Part shown: positions 1 through 8,128 of the stretch, piece after piece
Layout of the letters: every line of letters begins with the position of its first letter
How positions within the stretch are numbered: the first letter of the stretch is position 1
Position numbers and translations under genes: made by a program
Notes under the pieces: generated by a model
The model's database searches: none
Seen by the model: only the letters and a program-made list of their open reading frames with translations
What the model was told of the DNA's origin: nothing
DNA from: Tomitella cavernea
Lineage (GTDB): Bacteria > Actinomycetota > Actinomycetes > Mycobacteriales > Mycobacteriaceae
Length of the DNA: 40,507 bases
Assembly (NCBI RefSeq): GCF_016599145.1
Contig: NZ_JAENKO010000042.1
Span: 1-40,507 of the forward strand
Direction of reading: 5' to 3'

Positions 1-43
1 TCGTCACCTGCCGTCTCGCGGCCATGTCGATCTTGCCTTCCAC
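1..43 (-). CDS. Transposase/integrase N-terminus, cut by window edge
   Basis: Only about 14 codons are visible, read leftward off the window. From the GTG at 43 the frame gives VEGKIDMAARRQVT; an ATG at 25 in the same frame starts MAARRQVT, with a weak AAGG upstream. A start of this kind (MA-x-R-x-x-VT) resembles an actinobacterial DDE integrase/transposase group as I remember it; this is recall, not a search. The two 24-bp repeats just upstream (65-123) fit the end of an insertion sequence. An ordinary gene of another family remains possible because so little is seen. Confidence 0.33.
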   Translation of the reverse strand, partial: MEGKIDMAARRQVT

Positions 44-64
44 ATCGGGCAAGCTTTCCTGGCT

Positions 65-123
65 ACGCGCTCAAAATAGGTGAGGCACCACCCGGCGCCA
101 CGCGCTCAAAGTAGGTGAGGCAC
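65..123. repeat. Pair of 24-bp direct repeats, probable IS end
   Basis: Copies at 65-88 and 100-123 are identical except for one base (AAAATAGG versus AAAGTAGG) and are 35 bp apart. Each contains TAGGTGAGGCAC. They sit directly upstream of the leftward partial gene at 1-43, where IS ends usually carry transposase-binding repeats. TAGGTGAGGC also resembles a half DtxR/IdeR iron box (TAGGTTAGGCTAACC), but the second half is poorly kept, so the IS-end reading is preferred. The repeats also lie within the promoter region of the rightward lipoprotein gene. Confidence 0.5.
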
Positions 124-167
124 GCCGTTCGCGTGATCACAGCGTGCGCGGTGCCTATCGTGGTGGG

Positions 168-599
168 ATGTCCGCTCGAGTTCTGACCCTGGCCCTTGCG
201 ACCGGCGGTCTGCTGGCGCTGGCCGGCTGCGCGTCCACCACCGACGGCGCCGCGTCCGAAGCCCCTCCGACGCCTGCCGCTACCGCCACCGCCACTGATG
301 CCGCCACTGCCACTGATGCCGCCACCGCCACTGATGCCGCGCCGCTGCCCGCGGGGGCGCGCTGCGACGTCGGCCGGCCCGGCACCGAGGGGCTGGTCCT
401 GGGCGGGACGGTGGACTGCGACACCCTGAACTCGGTGTGGTCCCGCGCGGTGGTGGACCCGGCGTTCCCCGTGCACGGCAACCGCAACACGATCACCGTC
501 GACGGTTGGACCTGCCGTGCCCACCAGACCCGCCCGGTGCAGACCGGCTACTGCGAGGATCCGTCGACACAGTCGCGATTCAAGGTGATCCACACCTAG
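168..599 (+). CDS. Small secreted lipoprotein, function unknown
   Basis: 143 residues. The ATG at 168 was chosen because it places a normal lipoprotein signal peptide at the N-terminus: MSAR, a hydrophobic stretch, then the lipobox LAGC with the lipidated Cys at about residue 21. An in-frame ATG at 144 would add eight unneeded residues. A low-complexity Ala/Thr/Asp linker (residues about 30-60) contains the 18-bp repeats. The mature C-terminal domain has four Cys (RCDVG, VDCDTL, WTCRAH, GYCEDP) that could form two disulfides outside the membrane. No catalytic motif was recognised. It is transcribed away from the IS end and toward the leftward oxidoreductase gene, 9 bp apart. Confidence 0.75.
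   Translation: MSARVLTLALATGGLLALAGCASTTDGAASEAPPTPAATATATDAATATDAATATDAAPLPAGARCDVGRPGTEGLVLGGTVDCDTLNSVWSRAVVDPAFPVHGNRNTITVDGWTCRAHQTRPVQTGYCEDPSTQSRFKVIHT
285..338 (+). repeat. 18-bp tandem repeat x3 in lipoprotein linker
   Basis: Three consecutive 18-bp units (285-302, 303-320, 321-338) of the form gccacYgccactgatgcc; the middle unit differs by one base. The unit is a multiple of three, so copy-number changes would lengthen or shorten the Ala-Thr-Asp linker (repeated ATATDA) without breaking the frame. Confidence 0.85.
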
Positions 600-608
600 A
601 AGCCGCGG

Positions 609-1526
609 CTACGGAAGTACGACGACCTTCCCGTCGGCGCCCGCCTCCGCACGGGCGTGTGCGGCGGCGGCCTGGTCGAGCGGGTGCTCGGAGTCCACGA
701 CCACCTCGAAGCGGCCGTCCGCCGCCAGCCCTGCGGTCAGCTGCAACGCGCCGAACGCCGAGGGGACGGAGGACACGCGCACACCCTTGTCCGGCGCATC
801 GAAGTTCGCCAGCGTCACGACGCGGTCGGGGCCGCCGGCGATCGCGATGAGCTCGTCCAGTGACCCCCTGCCGGAGGCGTCGAGCACCGCGTCGACGCTG
901 TCCGGCTCCAAGGACGCCACGCGATCGTCCAGGCCTGGACCGTGGTCGAGGGGTTCGACGCCCAGGACGCGCAGGCGTTCCTGTTTGGCGGGGGAGGCCG
1001 TGCCGAGCACGGCGATGCCGCGAGTCAGCGCCAGCTGCGCCGCGGCGAAACCGACGCTGCCCGAGGCGCCGTCGATCATCAGCGTCGCCCCCTCGCCCAC
1101 TCCCAGCAGCTCCAGTGCGCGCAGGGCGGCCTCCGCCGCGGTGCTCACCGACGCCGCCTGCGCCCAGGTCCAGGCGGCGGGGCGGACGGCCCAGTGCTCC
1201 AGGACGGCGTGCTCGGCGAAAGTGGCGGGCCCCAGCCCGAAGACCTCGTCGCCCACAGCCACTCCGACGGCATCCGCGCCGACCTCGTCGACCACCCCGG
1301 ACGCCTCCACTCCCGGGATCACGGGCCGCGGCGGGGCTCCGGCGTCCCCGGCGAACATCCCCGCACGCTTCTTCAGGTCGAAGGGGTTGACCGACGCGGC
1401 CCGCACACGGATGCGCACCTGCGCGGCACCGGCGTGCGGCACGTCGACGCGGCCGGGGGTGAGCACCGACGGCCCGCCATATGCGCTGTAGGAGACCGCG
1501 CGCATGGTGTCAGGGGAATCGTCCAT
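609..1526 (-). CDS. Quinone-oxidoreductase-like MDR family NADP-dependent oxidoreductase
   Basis: 305 residues, medium-chain dehydrogenase/reductase superfamily, zinc-independent branch (QOR/enoyl-reductase type). The N-terminal GroES-like fold carries the family signature ASVNPFDLKKRAG. The cofactor fold has GASGSVGFAAAQLA, the nucleotide-binding glycine loop typical of NADPH users. No cluster of structural zinc Cys is seen. The likely role is reduction of quinones or enones in the cytoplasm; the substrate cannot be told. The ATG at 1526 follows a good GGAGGT ribosome site (spacing about 5), so a longer reading to 1625 is rejected. It is divergent from the MscS gene, with 114 bp between them. 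Confidence 0.85.
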   Translation of the reverse strand: MDDSPDTMRAVSYSAYGGPSVLTPGRVDVPHAGAAQVRIRVRAASVNPFDLKKRAGMFAGDAGAPPRPVIPGVEASGVVDEVGADAVGVAVGDEVFGLGPATFAEHAVLEHWAVRPAAWTWAQAASVSTAAEAALRALELLGVGEGATLMIDGASGSVGFAAAQLALTRGIAVLGTASPAKQERLRVLGVEPLDHGPGLDDRVASLEPDSVDAVLDASGRGSLDELIAIAGGPDRVVTLANFDAPDKGVRVSSVPSAFGALQLTAGLAADGRFEVVVDSEHPLDQAAAAHARAEAGADGKVVVLP

Positions 1527-1640
1527 CGTGACCTCCGGGCCGCTTGTGGCTTCGTGCTGCCACCATGCCACGTGGCGCAGGACCGCAGGGCTGGGCCGCG
1601 GCGGTTTCGGCGACCGGTGGTCCATCAGTAGCCTCGTGGC

Positions 1641-2711
1641 GTGAATCAGCTAGCTTTTCGACTGACGGACACCGGCCAGGAATGGCTGATCGACAAACCC
1701 GTGCACATCGCGATCACCGTCGTACTCGCGTTGATCGTCCGGTATCTGCTGCACCGGGCGATCGATCACGTGACACGGAACTCGGACGGCGAGGGATCGA
1801 CCTCGCGCAGGGCACGGCGACGCGAGAAGCGTGCCGCTCGGCTCGCTGCGGCGGAACAGGCCGCGGGCGAGGGCAGCGGCATGGAGAGGGGCAGGGGCAC
1901 ACTGCACGTGGAGGAGGGCGGCGGGATCACCGCCGCGATCCTCAAGAAGAACGCGCGCAAACGCACCTCGGAGGACCTGCGCGCGGAGCGACAGCGCGAC
2001 GAGCGCCGGGCGCAGCGGCTTGCGACGATCGGCTCGGTGCTCAAGTCGCTGGTGTCGTTCCTGGTGCTGCTGTGGGTGATCTTCGACATTCTCCGGATAG
2101 TCGGCGTGAATGTGGCGCCGTTCATCGCCTCCGCCGGCATCGTGGGCGTGGCTCTGGGTTTCGGTGCCCAGGCGCTGGTGCGCGACTTCCTGTCGGGCCT
2201 GTTCATGCTCTTCGAAGACCAGTATGGCGTGGGCGATTGGGTGGATCTGGGCGAGGCGTCCGGGACCGTCGAGAACGTCGGCCTCCGGGTGACGTCGGTG
2301 CGGGATCTGCACGGCACCATCTGGTATTGCCGTAACGGCGAGATCATGCGGGTGGGCAACTACAGCCAGGACTTCGGCGTCGCGTTCCTGGAGTTCCCGG
2401 TGTCCTACGGCGCGGACATCGATCTGGCCTGCAAGGTGGCGTTGGAGACGGCCAAGGAGGCCGCGGCCGAGGAGCCGATGAAGTCCAACCTGCTCTCCGC
2501 CCCGGAGTTGCAGGGCGTCAACGCGCTGGACGCGGATTCGTGGACGCTGCGCATGACGGTGGTGACGCGCGCGAACATGCAGTGGGCCACCGAGCGCGAG
2601 CTGCGCCGGCGCATCCGCCGGGCGTTCGACACGGCCGGGGTGAGTGCGCCGTACCCGGGAGGCCTGCCGGTGTCGCCACTCAAGGATATGGCTCCGCAGC
2701 CCGCGGAGTGA
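1641..2711 (+). CDS. MscS family mechanosensitive ion channel
   Basis: 356 residues, GTG start. An N-terminal membrane segment (about 20-38) is followed by a long charged Arg/Lys/Glu-rich cytoplasmic region (about 45-125), then two hydrophobic segments (about 130-180). The pore/TM3 and beta domain are clear: GVALGFGAQALVRDFLSG, then FEDQYGVGDWVDLGEASG and GEIMRVGNYSQD. The family opens under membrane tension to release solutes during hypo-osmotic shock. The charged insert between the first segment and the pore is longer than in minimal MscS. The ribosome site is weak, so the exact start is uncertain. The 3' end overlaps the convergent gene by 32 bp. Confidence 0.9.
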   Translation: MNQLAFRLTDTGQEWLIDKPVHIAITVVLALIVRYLLHRAIDHVTRNSDGEGSTSRRARRREKRAARLAAAEQAAGEGSGMERGRGTLHVEEGGGITAAILKKNARKRTSEDLRAERQRDERRAQRLATIGSVLKSLVSFLVLLWVIFDILRIVGVNVAPFIASAGIVGVALGFGAQALVRDFLSGLFMLFEDQYGVGDWVDLGEASGTVENVGLRVTSVRDLHGTIWYCRNGEIMRVGNYSQDFGVAFLEFPVSYGADIDLACKVALETAKEAAAEEPMKSNLLSAPELQGVNALDADSWTLRMTVVTRANMQWATERELRRRIRRAFDTAGVSAPYPGGLPVSPLKDMAPQPAE

Positions 2712-3255
2712 TCCACCAGCGGGTCGAACCCCACGCGGCGAAGCAGAGCAGGATCAGGCCCGGAAGCACGCCGGCCACGATGGCGGTGACCTCGCCGGAG
2801 GAGTCCAGGCCCGCGAACACCAAGCCGGCGACGCCGCAGGCGCCGACGGCTCCGCCGATCAGGCGGAAGAAGGCAAGCCGGAACAGGCGGGCCATCGGAA
2901 AGAAGTGCAGGCCCACGACCACGGACACCCAGGCGACGCCGGCGCGCGGGGCGTCGAGCAGGCCGTTGATGACGGCGAGCCCGCCGAACAGTGCCACCAC
3001 CTCGGCCGCAACGATCATCCAATAGCCGCGCGCGAGCCCCGGCGGCGCCGTCCGCGCGTCGCCGGGGCCGTCGGACGCGCGGACGGTGCCCACCGCGACC
3101 GAGGCTGTCGTCGCGGTGGCGAGGGCGATGGCGGCGATGCGGACGGCCCAGGCGGCGGCGGACGGTAGCGGCCACGAGTTGACCAGCACGTAGATCAGTC
3201 CGAATCCGGCGGCGACCAGCGATCCGATGAGCCGGCCGCGAGCAGGCTGCTGCAC
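2680..3255 (-). CDS. Multi-pass membrane protein, family not recognised
   Basis: 191 residues. The GTG at 3255 was chosen because AAAGGA precedes it by about 8 bases and the protein then begins with a short basic segment (QQPARGRLIG) and a membrane helix. About five to six hydrophobic segments are visible, among them LIGSLVAAGFGLIYVLVN, a segment around WMIVAAEVVALFGGLAVING, and VTAIVAGVLPGLILLCFAAWG. There are no catalytic motifs. Its 3' end overlaps the MscS gene by 32 bp in convergent orientation. It is divergent from the small protein at 3361, so the 105 bp between them should hold both promoters. Confidence 0.7.
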   Translation of the reverse strand: MQQPARGRLIGSLVAAGFGLIYVLVNSWPLPSAAAWAVRIAAIALATATTASVAVGTVRASDGPGDARTAPPGLARGYWMIVAAEVVALFGGLAVINGLLDAPRAGVAWVSVVVGLHFFPMARLFRLAFFRLIGGAVGACGVAGLVFAGLDSSGEVTAIVAGVLPGLILLCFAAWGSTRWWITPRAAEPYP

Positions 3256-3360
3256 TGGGTTGTCCTTTCTGCAGGCGCGCGGGCTGACCAACCTACGCCA
3301 TCGGCAGGTAGTGTCCGTGAGACGAACGGGGCCACGCGCCCCGCGGAAGTGGAGGTGGCA

Positions 3361-3456
3361 ATGTCCTACATCATCTATGCGGCACTGAAGGCCGGCGGCT
3401 TCTCGGAGGCGGACGCGCGCTACTGGGCGACGCTGCTGGCGATCAACCCCCAGTAG
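3361..3456 (+). CDS. 31-residue small protein, unrecognised
   Basis: ATG at 3361, TAG at 3454-3456. The translation begins MSYIIYAALKAGGFSEADA and ends YWATLLAINPQ. A strong GGAGGT lies about 6 bases before the ATG, and the amino-acid make-up (amphipathic, AALKAGGF, RYWATLLAI) is unlike random GC-rich readthrough. It stands alone between a leftward membrane gene and the HdeD-like gene. No function is assigned. It is too short for standard gene callers, so its absence from an automatic annotation would not count against it. Confidence 0.6.
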   Translation: MSYIIYAALKAGGFSEADARYWATLLAINPQ

Positions 3457-3586
3457 CCGGCCCGCAGTAGTCGACTCGCAGTACTCCTCGAACCGCCCCG
3501 CGGCCGCTGCGGCTGTGCCAATGTGGTCCCCGAAGCCACGGCCGTTTCCAGTGCCGTGCAAGTTCCAGGATGAGGGGCGTCGGGGT

Positions 3587-4168
3587 ATGTACGCGATGTA
3601 CACGGAGGAACGCGGATTTCCGGAGTCCGCGTCGAAAGCGCGCGCGGCGATCCGGGCGGCGCTGATCACGTCGGCGATCGCGGCGATCGTCCTCGGCGTG
3701 ATCGCGCTGTTCTGGCCGGGCCCCACCCTGCTCGCGATCGCAGTGCTGTTCGGCCTGTGGCTGGTGATCGGCGGTGTCGTGCGCGTCGCCACCGCCATCA
3801 CATCGCACTTCCTGTCCACCGGAACGCGTTGGACGCTGGGGATCCTCGGTGCGCTCGTCGCCGCCGCCGGCATCGTGTGCCTGTTCAACCCCGGCAAGGC
3901 GCTGTGGGTGCTCACGGTGTTCATCGGCATCAGCTGGATACTCGACGGCGTCATGGCGCTGTTCTCGGGACGCGACCGGGCCACCGTGGGCCCGCGCTGG
4001 TTGTACATCGCGGGCGCGGTGGTCTCGGTGATCGCGGGCATCATCGTGCTGGCCATGCCCGGCGTCGCCGTGGCCACGTTCGCGATGTTCGGTGGGATCC
4101 TGCTCATCATCATGGGGATCGTCACGCTGTTCACCCTGCCGCCGTCGGAATCGGTGAACCGCGCGTGA
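3587..4168 (+). CDS. HdeD/DUF308 family membrane protein
   Basis: 193 residues. The ATG at 3587 is preceded by GAGGGG at 9 bases; a second ATG at 3596 is possible. Six hydrophobic segments are arranged as three similar hairpins, with family features such as VLGVIALFWPGPTLLAIAVL, LFGLWLVIGGVVRV, CLFNPGKALWVLTVFIGISW and GIIVLAMPGVAV. The family is named after E. coli HdeD, an inner-membrane protein linked to acid resistance at high cell density; the molecular activity is not known. The stop codon overlaps a GTG start of the next gene (GTGA at 4165), suggesting the two are cotranscribed. Confidence 0.85.
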   Translation: MYAMYTEERGFPESASKARAAIRAALITSAIAAIVLGVIALFWPGPTLLAIAVLFGLWLVIGGVVRVATAITSHFLSTGTRWTLGILGALVAAAGIVCLFNPGKALWVLTVFIGISWILDGVMALFSGRDRATVGPRWLYIAGAVVSVIAGIIVLAMPGVAVATFAMFGGILLIIMGIVTLFTLPPSESVNRA

Positions 4169-4188
4169 CCGACGGGTATCGTGACCGC

Positions 4189-4854
4189 ATGCTGATCCGC
4201 CCCACACTGCGACTGCAGTCCATTGGTTTCTGCATCGGCTCCACCTTCTTCTTCGTGGGCGCAGTGCCGGGGCTCGCCTCCGTAATGGGGGCATTGACCA
4301 CCAATATCGTGTTCTTCATCGGATCGTGGTTCTTCACCGGGGCGGCATTCATCCAGTTGTTGCTGGCCGGTCCGCGCTTCGTCGCCTATAAAGGGAGCCG
4401 GGCGATCAGCGCGGTGTGGCTGGTGGCATCCGCGCAGTTCGTCGGCACCCTCCTTTTCAACGTGAGCACGGGTGCCGCGATCACCGCGCACGGCACGCGG
4501 AGCGAGCAGGTGAACGTGTGGGTGCCGGACGCGGCGGGCTCGGTCGCGTTCCTGGTGAGCGCGTGCTTCGCGATGCTCGGCCTCATCCGTTCTCATGAGT
4601 TGATGAAGCTGATCTACCGGGATACGATAAGCGGCTGGTCGAATTGGCTCGGTTGCGTCGCCTTCGGACTGTCCGCCATCGGCGGCTTCGTCTACGCGAA
4701 CGGAGCCACAGCGGATTCCCACTTGGCGAACCTGGGCACGATGATCGGCGCCATATGCTTCTTCGTCGCGTCGATCTTCTATGTCGGACGCGCGGGGGAG
4801 GAGCCCGCCGGTGTTCCCGAGCCGGTGGAGGCCGGTGGCCTGGGAACCGGGTGA
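4189..4854 (+). CDS. YrhK-like domain membrane protein
   Basis: 221 residues from the ATG at 4189. A GTG at 4165 in the same frame overlaps the previous stop codon and could be the true start (eight residues more). Six or more hydrophobic segments are present. The early part, RLQSIGFCIGSTFFFVGAVP followed by IVFFIGSWFFTGAAFIQLL, resembles the paired-helix YrhK-like domain, in which short hairpins with GSxxF patterns repeat. A second pair, WLGCVAFGLSAIGGFVYA and IGAICFFVASIFYVG, is similar. Function of the family is unknown. It lies directly after the HdeD-like gene on the same strand. Confidence 0.65.
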   Translation: MLIRPTLRLQSIGFCIGSTFFFVGAVPGLASVMGALTTNIVFFIGSWFFTGAAFIQLLLAGPRFVAYKGSRAISAVWLVASAQFVGTLLFNVSTGAAITAHGTRSEQVNVWVPDAAGSVAFLVSACFAMLGLIRSHELMKLIYRDTISGWSNWLGCVAFGLSAIGGFVYANGATADSHLANLGTMIGAICFFVASIFYVGRAGEEPAGVPEPVEAGGLGTG

Positions 4855-4907
4855 TCACGTCGCTTCCTCGGGGGTCCGGCCAGGGCCTCGGAAAGGTCGG
4901 TTGGCGG

Positions 4908-5370
4908 TGCTGTGAACTCGGACTTCGCTGCGCGGTCGTCGATCGAGACCGTGCCGACGATCCGCCGGCCCGTGGGCTCGCCGGGCGACTAACGGAGTTT
5001 GCGTCGGGGCCGCTTGGAGCGCAACAGGATTCCCGCCTAAGCGAACTCGCCCTTGGGCAGCACGTAGATCCACCGGGAGTGTGCCTCATGGTTGACGGTC
5101 CGGCCGGCGGCGTCCGTAGCCACGCGGCGCAACCGGCCGCCGAGCTGGCGCGGTGTGCGTGATCTGCTGCGCAGATCAGACGCCTGCGCTTCCCGGCCTC
5201 GCTGTCCGTATGCACCTGCGTGTAGCCGCGCGTCATGGTCGTGTTGCGTTGCCACTCGCGCCAGACGACCGTGTGGTCGCGGCCGATGCCTGCCGCGATA
5301 CGCGCCCGGTCACCCATCGTCAACTGCCTTGTTGATGCGACGCGAGCGAAAGCCATCGCGGATGCCGAAG
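4908..5370 (-). pseudogene. Broken IS30-family transposase remnant
   Basis: Pieces of an IS30-type transposase are readable on the minus strand in two frames. From 5356 leftward: LTMGDRARIAAGI, then GRDHTVVWREWQRNTT and RGYTQVHTDSEAGKRR, the DNA-binding N-terminus with part of the HTH apparently deleted. After a frameshift near 5180: NHEAHSRWIYVLPKGEFA, a stop at about 5040, ILLRSKRPRRKLR, another stop, then GRRIVGTVSIDDRAAKSEF. The order WIYxLPKGE, LLRSKRPRRK, RRIVGxVSIDDR is typical of the family. The DDE catalytic half is missing, so it cannot be active. It marks an old insertion at the left edge of the lower-GC block. Confidence 0.75.
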
Positions 5371-5497
5371 AGCCGAATCGGCAGAAGCTGGTGAAGAGAG
5401 CAGGTAAGCTAAGCGGACGTTCATCCGATTGGGCAAGTCGTGCCAGCTGATCAGACCGGATTCTGGCCTGTAGCGGTCGAAGTGTGGCCTAGGCGTC

Positions 5498-5521
5498 ACT
5501 TATCTGTGCGAACAGTGAGGT
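5498..5521 (+). promoter_or_regulatory. Imperfect inverted repeat upstream of YhgE pair
   Basis: ACTTATCTGT-gcga-ACAGTGAGGT: the inner CTGT/ACAG arms are perfect and 7 of 10 positions match over the full arms. It ends 30 bp before the start at 5552, the usual place for a TetR-type operator. TetR regulators often control YhgE/Pip-type membrane genes, but no regulator gene is adjacent here. Only position and symmetry support this. Confidence 0.35.
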
Positions 5522-5551
5522 GTCCGTACGAGTAACAGCGAAGGAATGTGC

Positions 5552-8128
5552 ATGCGCAACGCCTTTAAGGTGCTACGTCGTGACCTCACGCGCATCCGTA
5601 GAGCGCCGAAGTCGTGGGCGATCATAATCGGACTGCTGGTGCTTCCCGCCTTGTACGCTTGGGTGAATATCGTGGCGTTCTGGAATCCTTACGGGAATGC
5701 AGACCACATCAATGTCGCCGTCGTCAACCAGGACGAAGGGGCCAGTACCGAGCTCACCGGTGAGGTGAACGTTGGCGAGCAGGTGGTCGACCAACTGAAG
5801 ACCAACGATCAGCTCGGTTGGCAGTTCATGGATCATGACGATGCGATGGACGCGGTCCGCTCGGGCGCGAGCTACGCCGCCATCGTCATGCCGCCGGATT
5901 TCAGCAAAGATCTCCTGACCATCACCACCGGTGACTTCGTGCAGCCGCAGCTCGAGTATTACACCAACGAGAAGGCGAACGCGATCGCCCCCAAGATCAC
6001 CGAGGTCGGCGCATCGACGCTGGACACGCAGATCAACTCGAAGTTCGTCTCAACGGTGGCGCAGACGATCGCCACGGAGGCCCGACAGGCGGGAATCGAT
6101 ACCGGGCAATGGCTGATCGGCTCGCGCAGTAACACATTGACTGCGTTGGACCAGGCGCTCACCACGGTTCAGGCCGCACGCATGAGCCTGACCGAGCTGC
6201 ATGACGCACTCGGCCCCGGTGCCGCAGCTGTCTCCGATGCCAGGGCCGCCCTTGAGCGGGTGGACGCCGCCATCGGCGATGTGACCGACGCGGTCTCGGA
6301 TGCGCAGGGCCTGGTCAACGAGGTGCAGGGGGACCTGTTCGACTTCTCGGAGACTTTGACGGGGGCCTACGTGTCCGGTGCGTCGAACCTCACAGGCGCC
6401 ACCACACGCCTGAATCAGAGCATCGAGCAAGTCGCCGGAGGTGCCGACGCGGCGCGCTCCGCGCTGACCACGGCGCAACGGGATGTGCAGACAGTGATAG
6501 ACGCCAACCAGGCGTTGCTGGCCACGATGCGCCCGTTGGAGGCCGCGCTTCCCGATGCAGTACCGATCAAGGCCCAGATTCGGCAAGTGATCAACGAGGT
6601 CTCCGCGCAGTCGACTCGTGATCAGGAGCTCCTGGCCATGCTCGGCGACGCAACCGCCGACGTGTCGACGGTGACCGATCAGACTGCCGCGGCCTCAGAT
6701 GCGATGAGGGCCGTCGAGCGGTCGTCCTCCGCTCTGCACGGCGTACTTGCCGGAACGTTCCCGAGCCTCAACCAGTCCATGTCCTCGTTGTCCTCAAGTG
6801 TCGGCGCCTTCTCCTCGGCGCTCGATTCGCAACGTGTGCTCGTGAGCGAGGCCGTGGGAATGCTCTCCGAGCTCGAATCAGTGCTTGACCAGACGGATAC
6901 GGCCGTGACCTCGCTCGACGGTAATCTGCAGGATGTGCAGTCGGATCTCACCACGTTGCAGACCGACTTGAACGCGATCACTGCTGCGGACATCTGGAAC
7001 CAGGTCAGCGAGCTGACCTCGCTAGACCCCGAGTCGATCGCGGGGTTCATGGCGGGGCCGGTGCAGGTCCATGAGAACGATTTGTTTCCGGTGCCGGCAT
7101 ACGGATCTGCGATGGCACCGTTGTTCACCAATTTGTCCCTGTGGATCGCAGGGTTCGTGTTGATGGTGCTGTTCAAGCTGGAGGCTGATACCGAGGACGT
7201 CGAAGGCCTGACGGTGAGGCAGGCGTACTTCGGCCGTTGGTTGCTGTTCGCGGTGATGAGCGTCATCCAGGGCCTGCTGGTGAGTATCGGAAACGTACTG
7301 ATCGGTGTGCAGACGGTGAATCCGGTCGTCTACGTGGCGACATGTGTCTTTATCGGGCTCGTCTACATGTCGATCATCTATGCGCTGTCGGTCTCGTTTG
7401 GTTACATCGGGAAGGGGATCGCAGTTTTGCTGGTGATCATGCAGATTCCCGGCGCCTCGGGCATCTACCCGATAGAGATGATGCCGGACTTCTTCAGGGC
7501 GCTTTTTCCCTTCTTTCCCTTCACCTACGGGATCGATGCGATGCGTGAGACCATCGGCGGATTCTATGGCCTCAACTATCTCCGGTACATGGCCGTTCTC
7601 ACTCTCTTTGCCGCACTGTCCTTTGTCCTTGGAGTCCTCCTTCGCCAGCGTCTGGGAAACTTTGCGCGGCTGTTCAACAGCAGATTGGCGGACACCGGGC
7701 TGTTCCTGAGCGAAGACGTGCAGATATTGGGATCGCGACGTCGCCTCACGCAACTCGTGCGTGCATTGACCAATCGCGACAAGTTCCGCGCCGACAACGA
7801 CAGGCATCGGAGTTGGCTGGACATGAACCACAAGGCCCTGCAGCGTGCCGCGCTGATCATTGGCCTGGTGGGGACCGTGGTGCTGTTCGTGATCGGGACT
7901 GTATTCCCGGACGCCAAGGCCACCGTTCTTGGTCTGTGGGGGCTGCTGTGTCTCCTTGTCATGGCGGCGATCATTCTGGTCGAATACATCAGTCAGAACA
8001 TCGTCTACGGAACGGAGGTGGCCGACCTCCCCGATGATGAGCTGAAGCGCGAACTGGCTGCTGAGGAGGTCGCGATCCGATCCGATGCGCGCCTTGACCA
8101 GCTGGAGTTGCGGGGGCAGGACGCATGA
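5552..8128 (+). CDS. YhgE/Pip domain membrane protein, first of a pair
   Basis: 858 residues. The ATG at 5552 has AAGGA six bases upstream; the ATG at 5546 touches that site and is rejected. Topology: N-terminal helix (IIIGLLVLPALYAWVN), a large extracytoplasmic domain with the family opening NVAVVNQDEGAS and YAAIVMPPDFSKDL, a long coiled-coil-rich region (about 200-490), then an ABC-2-type membrane domain of several helices with GYIGKGIAVLLVIMQIPGASG and YPIEMMPDFFRALFPFFPFTYGIDAMRE. Two extra helices occur near the C-terminus (about 765-820). Relatives include the phage-infection protein Pip and type VII secretion component EsaA. The product probably sits in the membrane with the next gene product, whose start overlaps this stop (ATGA). 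Confidence 0.88.
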   Translation: MRNAFKVLRRDLTRIRRAPKSWAIIIGLLVLPALYAWVNIVAFWNPYGNADHINVAVVNQDEGASTELTGEVNVGEQVVDQLKTNDQLGWQFMDHDDAMDAVRSGASYAAIVMPPDFSKDLLTITTGDFVQPQLEYYTNEKANAIAPKITEVGASTLDTQINSKFVSTVAQTIATEARQAGIDTGQWLIGSRSNTLTALDQALTTVQAARMSLTELHDALGPGAAAVSDARAALERVDAAIGDVTDAVSDAQGLVNEVQGDLFDFSETLTGAYVSGASNLTGATTRLNQSIEQVAGGADAARSALTTAQRDVQTVIDANQALLATMRPLEAALPDAVPIKAQIRQVINEVSAQSTRDQELLAMLGDATADVSTVTDQTAAASDAMRAVERSSSALHGVLAGTFPSLNQSMSSLSSSVGAFSSALDSQRVLVSEAVGMLSELESVLDQTDTAVTSLDGNLQDVQSDLTTLQTDLNAITAADIWNQVSELTSLDPESIAGFMAGPVQVHENDLFPVPAYGSAMAPLFTNLSLWIAGFVLMVLFKLEADTEDVEGLTVRQAYFGRWLLFAVMSVIQGLLVSIGNVLIGVQTVNPVVYVATCVFIGLVYMSIIYALSVSFGYIGKGIAVLLVIMQIPGASGIYPIEMMPDFFRALFPFFPFTYGIDAMRETIGGFYGLNYLRYMAVLTLFAALSFVLGVLLRQRLGNFARLFNSRLADTGLFLSEDVQILGSRRRLTQLVRALTNRDKFRADNDRHRSWLDMNHKALQRAALIIGLVGTVVLFVIGTVFPDAKATVLGLWGLLCLLVMAAIILVEYISQNIVYGTEVADLPDDELKRELAAEEVAIRSDARLDQLELRGQDA

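Noticed and set aside
65-123. Pair of DtxR/IdeR iron boxes
   Set aside because: Only the left half (TAGGTgAGGC) matches; the repeats are direct and near-identical over 24 bp, which fits IS ends better.
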